In this document: positions 10,732 through 20,042 of the stretch, in pieces
Layout of the letters: each line of letters opens with the position of its first letter
Position numbering within the stretch: the first letter of the stretch is position 1
Source of the DNA: Skeletonema tropicum
Taxonomy: Eukaryota; Bacillariophyta; Thalassiosirophyceae; Thalassiosirales; Thalassiosiraceae
Direction of reading: 5' to 3'
Length of the DNA stretch: 64,000 nt
NCBI GenBank assembly: GCA_037178625.1
Contig: CM074147.1
Span: 682,001 to 746,000 of the forward strand
Made by a program: the position numbers and the translations under genes
The notes under the pieces: model-generated
What the model saw: only the letters and a program-made list of their open reading frames with translations
What the model was told of the DNA's origin: nothing
The model's database searches: none

Positions 10732-11306
10732 ATTTTATGCACGTTGTTGTTTCTGTGGTCACCTCCACGAGCCAATGCAACCAGCCCGGTAGCAGCACAA
10801 CTCGTTGATTTTTTTCCCACACGCACCCACTTCGTTTCTCCTAAAGGCGATGTCAGTAGATGTAGTTGCTCTCATTACTCTGTTCCGGCAATTTTCGCCC
10901 CCCGCCGTTCGTTATTATATGCTGTTCCACGAAGCGTTATATCTGCTGCTTCCATGACCAACTGACAGAAATTGATTCGGCGAGGACAAAAAAGAGTGGT
11001 TTGCTTGTCCAATAGGGTAATTGGTCATCGTTGATTCATAGTAGTATTGTTACTGCCGGCCGAGCTGTTGTTGTGGTGAACTGTGGTGAGTTGTGGTGAG
11101 CTGTGGTGAGTTGCGTTGAGTTGCGTTGAGTTGCGTTGAGTTAGGTTGAGTTGCGGCGAACTGTGGCATTTGGGGGGCGCTTATTTTTGGGGGCCCCCTT
11201 TTTCGTATGTATGTACGTAGGTACGTAAGTAGTATGTACCTACGTAAGTAGTAGGTACCTACACATACGTACATACATACGTATGTACGAAATTCGGGGA
11301 TCTTCC
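10732..11306 (-). repeat. Right terminal inverted repeat of the 9267 element
   Basis: This arm is the reverse complement of the left arm. It has an expanded GTTGAGTTGC minirepeat near 11113-11150 that makes it about 18 bp longer. Confidence 0.85.
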
Positions 11307-11601
11307 AGGTATATATAGACGCAGCAGAGAGGAGAGAGAAAGAGGGGAAGGAAAACAACACGGGGGCTACCCCGCTGAACTGTCGCTCTAATAATTGTCT
11401 CCGTGGCGGTGGATCGGATGGAATGCAATCAGCAATCACGCTTTTTGCCCAGCAAGAGCCAGCAGAAGGGAACGAAATACATGATTTCAGTATCCCCAGC
11501 AAAGACAGATAAACTACATAGCAAGTAACCTTGCGAAACAAATAACACTCTATTACTATACTTCATATCCATTACATTCCCTTTTGAAAAAAATCCCATG
11601 T

Positions 11602-13625
11602 TTAAGCAGTAGTTGAACCACTTGGTACCTCGACATAGAATCCATGATGATTAGCATATCCTCCACCCCACTTGTAAGAGTTCCACTGATTCCCAACCCA
11701 AGTTGTGGGTCCACTGTTGCGAGGGAAGCCATAATTGTCCCCGTTGTTGTTGTAATCAGAAACTAGCCACTCATTTTGCTTTGATAGGGCATCGGTTACG
11801 GACGAGTACAATTCATAGTCAACGTGCATCACGTTGTTTTTCGCCCTCCATTTGTTCATGAACAATTCGGGTACATCCATGGTGGTATCAGTAGATTTAC
11901 CTGCTTGGAAGTCAGGGAAAGGAGTAAGACGTTGGTAGACAATGTTCCTGTGAGGCTCACTGGTGCAAGAGGGACACTTGCGAAGAAGCATACAGTAGCG
12001 ACCAAGTGTAGGGATGCAAGCTTCCATGAGTGTGCGCATCTCTTCGTCGGCTTCCGCAGGATCGAGATGAGGAGGCAAGAAGAACACTCCTTCGCCGAAG
12101 ACTTGCTTCCATGTCCTGCCTGATTCTACGGCACCATCAATGTCACTGAACCTGCTCGAAACGCCGGTGACGAGCAGTTGCTCCTCATTCAAGTAGTCAG
12201 CATTCTCAACTTCACAGTTATTCGCTCCAACAAGGTACTCGTCAATGTCGGTCTCAATGTCTGTGCCAGCGTGAACTGCCTTGACTTGGGCCTTGAGATC
12301 ATTCCCACCGCAATCGCTGTAGGCCATGCTGACGGAGTGGGTAGCAGACACTTCCCCATCACTATCCACAGTAAACTGGTACTTTAGGTCGCTGCCAGTA
12401 GCAGTGACGCAAGCAGCCTCGGTAACAACAGGCATCTGCTCAATACAGGCGCACATGGGAGCTCCGGGGACGTTGCTCATGTATCCCTTCGAGGCAGTTT
12501 GGTACAAGGAGGCATAGAACAAGGCATTACCCTTGTAGGTATCGGAGGCAGCTCCATCTTCCCAGGTGAATCCAACACAGTGAGCAGCATCATCACTGGT
12601 GAAGACACTCCATCCGGAGTTGACGTGATTGGATTGAGGGGAGGTAGACAAGTCGTGACGACAGACGTCGGTGTTATCGGGGAGGGCATCCTTGGCACTA
12701 TCAGTGAAGCAACACATGACGGTGTTCATCTGACAAGACCCCTTCTCGGAGGCAGGGTCGATGTTGAAGTTGGTCATGTAGCCATTGACTCCATAACCAT
12801 TGGCTGCATTGTAGTCTTCCTTCTGCTCATATTCAGGCCATTCAATAAGACTATCTTCCATGCTGTTGGTAATGAACCTATTGAGGCGGGCGGTGTCCAT
12901 CTCGAAGCCATAAGTTTCATCAGCGACATCTCCGCCACCGTCCATGTAGCGATGATCGAGCTGGTAGGTGCCTTGAATCTCGACGAATTGAACGTGAGCA
13001 TCATACGCGCAGAGGTCTTCAACTGTAGATGCGATTCCGGCGGCATCTTGTCCTGGGAAGAGTTGTTCGAGCGTACAAGTTGTGCCGGCGAGGGCGGCGG
13101 TTAAAGCGGCAAGATCGCAGGTGGTCCCGATTTCGATAACAGGGCCACATCCACTGTTAGCATCAACAGGTGCGACATATGCTGTTGATGAGAGCGCAGG
13201 AGATGATTAATGATTAGCATGCTGACACATTGGAAATAATGCAGATACAATCACACGTAGCAAAGATAATTCTTACGTTCAGTCGTCGAACAAGAGGGAA
13301 CATCACAGTAATCCCATCTCTTGGCTGGGTCAGTAGTGTAACACCAGGCTCCTCCTGGTTCACCGTCAGGATTACGGCAATAATTGTGATCTCCTAGCCC
13401 CTTGTCTGGATAATTTTCAACGGTACGTGAGTGAGAATGTGGAGTCTGCTCCGTCCATTTCTGACAAGTATATCCACCTTCTGTGGTAGAAATATCACCG
13501 CGATAATCATTCTGTTTTACAGCATCACATCCGCAAGTTTCTGGATTTGATCCGATGCAAGCCTGAGCGGCTGCAGAGGTGACGAGAAGATGTGGCAAGA
13601 GTAGGATAAAGGCGGATGGCTTCAT
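11602..13625 (-). CDS. Secreted kringle plus Cys-rich domain protein, one intron
   Basis: Exon 1 (13625-13277) and exon 2 (13181-11602) flank a 95-bp GTAAGA...CAACAG intron and give 642 residues in one frame. A signal peptide (MKPSAFILLLPHLLVTSAAA) is followed by a kringle domain (about residues 27-112) with 'NYCRNPDGEPGGAWCYT' and 'WDYCDVPSC', the diagnostic kringle motifs. After a short linker, a large Cys-rich domain of about 520 residues begins 'CGPVIEIGTTCD' and includes 'CQMNTVMCCF' and 'GAPMCACIEQMPVVT'. I have seen similar domains in stramenopile secreted proteins but know no function for them. The gene is divergent from an almost identical kringle-less paralog at 14086. The product is likely extracellular or cell-surface. 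Confidence 0.8.
13182..13276 (-). other. Intron between the kringle exon and Cys-rich exon
   Basis: On the minus strand the donor GTAAGA follows '...CSTTE' and the acceptor is CAACAG. It has phase 1 and separates the kringle module cleanly from the second domain, as expected for an exchangeable exon. Confidence 0.75.
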
Positions 13626-14085
13626 GGTTGATTTATTTAGGTATGTCTACTTATGGTAGAGCGATAATTGAGTAGGAAGACGAAAGCAATAGGAGTAGAT
13701 ATTAGGAGTAAAAACTATGAAAGTAGAAAGTCTAGCGACTCCATCCAGAAAGATTTACCTTTTCTTTCGTGACTGCAACCGTGAATCATGGGAACCCGTG
13801 AATGATTGTGAGAAACTGCCTACAAATCAGACCACGCAGGTGACTACAAAAACAGCCTTCAATAACAAACCGCGTTTCAAAAGAAGCTAAACGACACCTA
13901 ACACCAGAGTGGAGTGGCGGACGTGAAAAAAGATGAACATTTTTGCAAAAAATTGGTCACTTTGGCCCCACAACGCCGTGAATGCGCTCTTCCAAAATGA
14001 ATGCAATCCTTTTGTTTTTTGTGGTAGAATGAACATGATGAAAGCATACTTGTCCTCATAAAAAATTTAGCCCAATCTATTCACC
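13626..14085. promoter_or_regulatory. Shared divergent intergenic region of the Cys-rich paralogs
   Basis: These 460 bp separate the starts of the two head-to-head genes, so both promoters must lie here. A TATA-like 'cataaaaa' at about 14057-14064 serves the plus-strand gene. No repeat or additional gene was seen. Confidence 0.4.
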
Positions 14086-15693
14086 ATGAAGCTAGCCAAC
14101 TTTGCCCTCATCTTACCATTCCTTCTCGCCACCCCTGCGGCCGCCTGTGGCCCTGTTATCGAAATCGGGACCACCTGCGATCTTGCCGCTTTAACCGCCG
14201 CCCTCGCCGGCACAACTTGTACGCTCGAACAACTCTTCCCAGGACAAGATGCCGCCGGAATCGCCGCTACAGTTGAAGATCTCTGTGAGTATGATGCTCA
14301 CGTTCAATTCGTCGAGATTCAAGGCACCTACCAGCTCGATCATCGCTACATGGACGGTGGCGGAGATGTCGCTGATGAAACTTATGGCTTCGAGATGGAC
14401 ACCGCCCGCCTCAATAGGTTCATTAGCAACAGCATGGAAGACAGTCTTATTGACTGGCCTGAATATGAGCAGAAAGAAGACTACAATGCAGCCAATGGTT
14501 ATGGAGTCAATGGCTACATGACCAACTTCAACATCGACCCCGAAGCCGAGAAGGGGTCCTGTCAGATGAACACCGTCATGTGTTGCTTCACTGATAGTGC
14601 CAAGGATGCCCTCCCCGATAACACCGATGTCTGTCGTCATGACTTGTCTACCTCTCCTCAATCCAATCACGTCAACTCCGGATGGAGTGTCTTCACCAGT
14701 GATGATGCTGCTCACTGTGTTGGATTCACCTGGGAAGATGGAGCTGCCTCCGATACCTACAAGGGTAATGCCTTGTTCTATGCCTCCTTGTACCAGACTT
14801 CCACGAAGGGATACATGAGCAACGTCCCCGGAGCTCCCATGTGCGCCTGTATGGAGCAGATGCCTGTTGTTACCGAGGCTGCTTGCGTCACTGCTACTGG
14901 CAGCGATCTAAAGTACCAGTTTACTGTGGATAGTGATGGGGAAGTGTCTGCTACCCACTCCGTCAGCATGGCCTACAGCGATTGCGGTGGGAATGATCTC
15001 AAGGCCCAAGTCAAGGCAGTTCACGCTGGCACATCTATTGAGACCGACATCGACGAGTACCTTGTTGGAGCGAATAACTGTGAAGTTGAGAATGCTGACT
15101 ACTTAAATGAGGAGCAACTGCTCGTCACTGGCGTTTCGAGCCGTTTCAGTGACATTGATGGTGCCGTAGAATCAGGCAGGACATGGAAGCAAGTCTTCGG
15201 CGAAGGAGTGTTCTTCTTGCCTCCTCATCTTGATCCTGCGGAAGCCGACGAAGAGATGCGCACACTCATGGAAGCTTGCATCCCTACACTTGGTCGCTAC
15301 TGTATGCTTCTTCGCAAGTGTCCCTCTTGCACCAGTGAGCCTCACAGGAACATTGTCTACCAACGTCTTACTCCTTTCCCTGACTTCCAAGCAGGTATAT
15401 CTACTGATACCACCATGGATGTACCCGAATTGTTCATGAACAAATGGAGGGCGAAAAACAACGTGATGCACGTTGACTATGAATTGTACTCGTCCGTAAC
15501 CGATGCCCTATCAAAGCAAAATGAGTGGCTAGTTTCTGATTACAACAACAACGGGGACAATTATGGCTTCCCTCGCAACAGTGGACCCACAACTTGGGTT
15601 GGGAATCAGTGGAACTCTTACAAGTGGGGTGGAGGATATGCTAATCATCATGGATTCTATGTCGAGGTACCAAGTGGTTCTACTACTGTTTAA
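14086..15693 (+). CDS. Secreted Cys-rich protein, kringle-less paralog
   Basis: The 535-residue protein has signal peptide MKLANFALILPFLLATPAAA followed directly by the Cys-rich domain that starts 'CGPVIEIG'. It differs from the second exon of the 11602-13625 gene at only a few residues (for example IS/IT, AS/ST and a D/S change), so the two genes arose recently or are kept alike by gene conversion. The kringle and intron of its neighbour are absent. Conserved features include 'VMCCFTDSAKDALPDNTDVC', 'HCVGFTWEDGAASD' and a C-terminal 'CMLLRKCPSC' block. The function is unknown and secretion is well supported. A TATA-like 'cataaaaa' lies about 30 bp before the start. The start is fixed by the signal peptide. 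Confidence 0.82.
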   Translation: MKLANFALILPFLLATPAAACGPVIEIGTTCDLAALTAALAGTTCTLEQLFPGQDAAGIAATVEDLCEYDAHVQFVEIQGTYQLDHRYMDGGGDVADETYGFEMDTARLNRFISNSMEDSLIDWPEYEQKEDYNAANGYGVNGYMTNFNIDPEAEKGSCQMNTVMCCFTDSAKDALPDNTDVCRHDLSTSPQSNHVNSGWSVFTSDDAAHCVGFTWEDGAASDTYKGNALFYASLYQTSTKGYMSNVPGAPMCACMEQMPVVTEAACVTATGSDLKYQFTVDSDGEVSATHSVSMAYSDCGGNDLKAQVKAVHAGTSIETDIDEYLVGANNCEVENADYLNEEQLLVTGVSSRFSDIDGAVESGRTWKQVFGEGVFFLPPHLDPAEADEEMRTLMEACIPTLGRYCMLLRKCPSCTSEPHRNIVYQRLTPFPDFQAGISTDTTMDVPELFMNKWRAKNNVMHVDYELYSSVTDALSKQNEWLVSDYNNNGDNYGFPRNSGPTTWVGNQWNSYKWGGGYANHHGFYVEVPSGSTTV

Positions 15694-15989
15694 AAAATGG
15701 ATGGGTAGAAAGGTAATGGCAGATGATTGAAATGAAGTATAAATAGTAATAGATTCTTTTTTGTTTACTATGATATGATAGGAATGAAACCATGAGGTAA
15801 CAGTTACCAGTAGAATTCTTTCAAATTAGTTTAATAATTATTAGTACTGCCGCTTTGAGAGAAGGCATGATGAATTTGCTTCATTGTCTTTTCTTATTGA
15901 CTTGCTTCGCCAGCTTGTCAGTCACTTTGGTCTTGCGACAAAACGCATTCACGAAAGACATTTTCGATAGCAGATGTCGCAAGCAAGAG

Positions 15990-16241
15990 GGAATAAATTG
16001 ATGTTCGTCACGGTATTGTGTCACGGGCAGTTCGAGCGCAGTTCGATTGAAGAGTCACGCGATCATGCATGGGTCACAGTCACAGTCTCCTTCTCCGAGC
16101 TGAAGCCAGGAGGCATAAAATCCACCTTTCACCATGAAGCTAGCCACCTTTGCCCTCCTCTTGCCACACCTCCTCGTCACCCCGACGGCCGCTCACCTGC
16201 GTCTACGTAACCAACAGCGTCAGCTACAAGAGTGTGAAGGC
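15990..16241 (+). pseudogene. Duplicated promoter and 5' end of the kringle-phosphodiesterase gene
   Basis: These 252 bp are identical to 19899-20150, covering the promoter, the ATG (copy at 16134) and the first 36 codons of the gene at 20043. The copy then runs into unrelated sequence at 16242, and the frame ends soon after. It can start a signal peptide but no complete protein. Confidence 0.88.
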
Positions 16242-16285
16242 CCAACAACCACAAAAGAAAAAAGGGAGGGAGGGTGGGGAAAAAT

Positions 16286-16600
16286 TCAAATCTCTGCGGG
16301 GCTGCAGCTCTAATCGAATGATCAACTTCGTCAGTTGTGCAGGCAGCAGAGACCCGAGCCGATGAATTTGCTTACAAACACAGACAGCAACTAAAAGTTG
16401 CTCACAAACAAAGGTTGTAAGCTTGTTGGCTCATTCCTGTCTTCCAGCCAAATCTTGCACTCGCTCTCGCGGCATCTTGCCTTGTCCACAAATATTGTGG
16501 ACAGACCGAAGTACAAATTTCCAGCTGCTGTTCCTGTCTTCACGTTGGCTTTCTCATCTCTCTTCTCCACACCGACTTAACTTGGAGGCGTACGAGATGG
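16286..16600 (+). repeat. 315-bp direct repeat, left copy
   Basis: Identical by eye to 19586-19900. It begins TCAAATCTCTGCGGGGCTG and ends TACGAGATGG. It brackets the hairpin-rich core like a long terminal repeat, but lacks TG...CA ends and no primer-binding site was recognised next to it. Confidence 0.9.
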
Positions 16601-19585
16601 TGTGTCGGCCATCTCTGATCAAGTCAAGTAGAAGCGGGACAGGATAGAAGTAAGTAATATCCAATAACCTTAGTGAACTAAAGAACGCGAAACTGAGAGT
16701 TGTCTCTCAGCGTCATGAACCGCAGAGCATCGCAGCAACCAACGATAACTCTAATAAACTTGGGGGGGGAATCGCCCAACTCGATTACCTATCTTTTGAA
16801 GTATCAAGATCAGTTACGTCTCTGATCAGGACATTCTTTGAAGGGATTTGCCGAACCTACTGGAGATACCTGTTCCGTTCCAGGGCCTCGCCCAGTCTCC
16901 AGTAACTTGCACTTCATAAGACTGAAAGTAAGCATGAGTGCAAATGTCCACTACTGGTACTGGGGCGAGGGTAGGAAACGTTGATAGAATATCTTCCTTC
17001 CGAGACCTCGTTAAAAGGCTCCGAGTCACAGTCTTGGTTGTTTCCCAGAACAAAGAAAGCATGGCCTCATGTGCATCTGTACTTTGCTATGAACTGTTTG
17101 TAGTAGAAACAACGGAGAATGCAAGGCAGAACTTTTACTCAATCATACGATTGCCAATCAACAGGTTTAACGACAGACCATTTTCAGCACCGCTGCTGAA
17201 ACTCCCCCCACCATATTTCTCCCAGATGCGAAGTACTTAAACATCTGGCGGCGTAATTCCGTCCCTACGTATTGCTTTGCTTGCTCATACCCCGACTGTG
17301 ATCAGCTACACAGCCTCCACGAGCGCAGGAACAGCACTACCCATCGAACTGTACTCTAGTTCGATGCATTTTTTGCCTCAGCGTTCGATTCTTGAGATAT
17401 TCGAACCTGAGCATAAATAATTAGCTCCAACGAGCCTGAATGTTCATTTCTTGGTACTTGGCAGAGATTCTATACCTGTCCATTTCCGGTCTTCATCCAG
17501 TTGTTTGCATCTCAACTCTCAACGACGATGCAATTACTCGGTAAACTACTTAGTCATCTTGATGCAGTGCAAACTTCACGCTGGATGGAATCGCAGCTCA
17601 CGAACATTTAAATATCTTCTCTGGTAGATGCTCTACTCTCTTCCCCAGAGAGCATCTTATAATGTGACACCTCTGTAGAGATCGCTAAAGAATGCGCAAT
17701 CACTTGCTGGAAGTCTACTCATCCCCGATGACAAGTACATGGAGGGAGACTGTAACCCCCATTAGACTTTCCGCTAGATGTGCCATCATTTCCCGGTCTA
17801 TTGAGAATTGGACACTTGCATCCAATTCCAGGCTAAGTCCCCGTGAGAATTGCTTCTCCCGAGTACTCAGCAAAAATGAGAGAACTAAACCTATCTCATC
17901 TCATCGAGATTGTGCCAATATGGTCGCCACAATGAAATGGCTGAGACCAGTTGTTCAATGCGTCTTTCTCCTCTGCGACGCAAAAATGTGACATTAGAAG
18001 GAATGCCATTGTAAGGGAAGCCTTTCTGCAAAGTGTCGTGACAAGTACATCTGTCAGACACTCCCTACACTCACTCATCCATCTTATTGCATAGACGGCC
18101 ATGAGGCGTGGAAAAGACTTCAGTGTTTCGACGAGTTTTGGTACTACTGCAATGTGAGACGTGTATCATCTCACAGAGCCAGAAGTATTCTACATCTGTG
18201 CATCAACACCGCAAGGTATTGAAAGCTAGAACCAAACTTGCCCCCCTCATCCCATCCCCAAAACATTGTCGAAGAAATATCCACTAATCAAATTCCTAAT
18301 GATAGGAACGATTTCCCAACAAAACATTTCATTCAACAATCAAATTGGTCACTGACTTTGTTTGCATCTACGTGCCACGACACCAAAGTCGGCTATGGTA
18401 CTTTGATGCATCCAGTGAGGAAGTATTCAAACCGAAGAGCAAGCTCTGAAGTCCGACTACCTCCATCTACTTTGAATGAATGAGAGTATGCCCTGGCGTA
18501 GATGGGAAATGACTACCCATCCACGGCCCGAGTTCGAGAAACATGTACATGTACTCACATACCCCCCTCAACATTATCCAAAGCAGCAACCTTCTTTTCC
18601 AACGTCACCTGCTTTGATACTCTCACCATGATAAAGTGTATAGCACCCCCAGAACTCCCCGTTGTTGAATTTATCCCCCATGCAGCATATAACGTAGGAT
18701 GCGCAGCGGGAGGAAAGGGCTCTTGAGGGAACTCGTAGACTACACTTCTTATAAGTTCATGGCAATAGGAAGAACAAACTCCACTTGGTCTTCCACTATT
18801 GTCCTCCACAATAGGAGAGTACGGTACAGCTGTGCATCAATAATGCACCATAAAAAAACCAAACTCAACACGGAAGAGCATAGCTCTCAATCGACGAATT
18901 AATAGTATTCCCCCGACGTGATGGATTTGCGAATGTTTATGAGCACATCGCTCAACGGCCTACACGGAGATGTTGATGAATATCCACACACCGTGCACCC
19001 CCCACAGTATAACCAAAGCAAAACTGCGGTCTAATCTCTCAAGCATAGATGCCGCTTTGATACTCTTAATAATCAAAGAGAAGAGTATTCCTTCGTGTTG
19101 TGAAACCAACCAGACCATTGATATCGGGACATGTGTTGTAAAATAATGTCCAATATCATCAAACCCCCCTCAAGTCCACCAAAGCGATGGCAATTGCTTG
19201 AGGGACGTAGCAGACCGTAGATGAACCAAACAGATCAAGGCATTGAGAACATTTCCCAATACATCGATGCCTGTTGTCCACAGTCTATATGTCACCGTTT
19301 CTACCAACACACGCAACATCCATGATATCCCTGTTCGTATCCTATCCAAACCCCCCTCAAAGCTCCCGTCAAAAGACGGTTGCGTGTGGACACTGCGATC
19401 GGAGCACATGTCGAAAGACACGGCGGTGGAAATGCCCCGGTTCCCCCGAGACTTTGGAGGGACGTCGTAGTGCTTGACGTCAAGCAGCGGCACCAGAAGG
19501 ATAATGACGGAAAAGAACCCAGTGACTTCCAATGTAGGAGCAACACCATCTGTGTGATTCACCGAAAAATCTTTAATTTTAATGA
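16601..19585. other. Hairpin-dense insert of unknown nature
   Basis: About 3 kb lie between two identical 315-bp repeats. No long reading frame or known domain is visible. Short perfect or near-perfect inverted repeats occur throughout, for example 16858-16904, 17222-17248, 17343-17365, 18032-18062, 18796-18814, 18874-18886 and 19121-19158. Several G6 or C6 tracts recur, and the minus strand twice shows TTGATGCACAG. One minus-strand frame (18834-18555) reads like protein but ends without continuation. It could be a structured noncoding region, a decayed multi-exon gene, or an unclassified mobile element. Confidence 0.5.
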
Positions 19586-19900
19586 TCAAATCTCTGCGGG
19601 GCTGCAGCTCTAATCGAATGATCAACTTCGTCAGTTGTGCAGGCAGCAGAGACCCGAGCCGATGAATTTGCTTACAAACACAGACAGCAACTAAAAGTTG
19701 CTCACAAACAAAGGTTGTAAGCTTGTTGGCTCATTCCTGTCTTCCAGCCAAATCTTGCACTCGCTCTCGCGGCATCTTGCCTTGTCCACAAATATTGTGG
19801 ACAGACCGAAGTACAAATTTCCAGCTGCTGTTCCTGTCTTCACGTTGGCTTTCTCATCTCTCTTCTCCACACCGACTTAACTTGGAGGCGTACGAGATGG
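19586..19900 (+). repeat. 315-bp direct repeat, right copy
   Basis: Identical to 16286-16600. Its last two bases overlap the start of the 252-bp duplicate (19899-20150), so it forms the far-upstream region of the kringle-phosphodiesterase gene. Confidence 0.9.
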
Positions 19901-20022
19901 AATAAATTGATGTTCGTCACGGTATTGTGTCACGGGCAGTTCGAGCGCAGTTCGATTGAAGAGTCACGCGATCATGCATGGGTCACAGTCACAGTCTCCT
20001 TCTCCGAGCTGAAGCCAGGAGG

Positions 20023-20029
20023 CATAAAA
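20023..20029 (+). promoter_or_regulatory. TATA-like box before the kringle-phosphodiesterase gene
   Basis: 'cataaaa' lies about 20 bp before the ATG at 20043 and is present also in the duplicate at 16114-16120. The short distance implies a very short 5' leader or a different core element. Confidence 0.35.
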
Positions 20030-20042
20030 TCCACCTTTCACC

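Larger units (their letters stand above)
9267..11306. mobile_element. Long-TIR DNA transposon, probably non-autonomous
   Basis: The element is bounded by long terminal inverted repeats beginning GGAAGATCCCCGAATTTCG. The left arm spans about 9267-9823 and the right arm about 10732-11306. The arms are nearly identical apart from extra GTTGAG copies on the right. Subterminal sequence is rich in TACGTA/TACATAC motifs. Both flanks contain a GGTATAT(AT)AG motif, which may be an imperfect target duplication. The core of about 0.9 kb has no intact transposase. Stop-interrupted frames in it resemble frames in the diverged relative at 55104-56697, so it may hold the remains of a coding region. The superfamily is not assigned. 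Confidence 0.85.

Noticed and set aside
11050..11541. 163-residue minus-strand frame
   Set aside because: Mostly translation of the transposon arm's TACGTA and GTTGAG minirepeats plus flank.
17340..17420. tRNA gene
   Set aside because: The hairpins around 17343-17415 do not form a cloverleaf with D- and T-loop consensus.
19170..19625. 151-residue minus-strand frame
   Set aside because: It overlaps the 315-bp direct repeat, has no recognisable domain, and part of it reads through hairpin-rich sequence.
16286..19900. Classical LTR retrotransposon
   Set aside because: The 315-bp repeats lack TG/CA ends, no primer-binding site or polypurine tract was recognised, and no gag or pol is present. 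The right repeat also directly joins a gene promoter duplicate.
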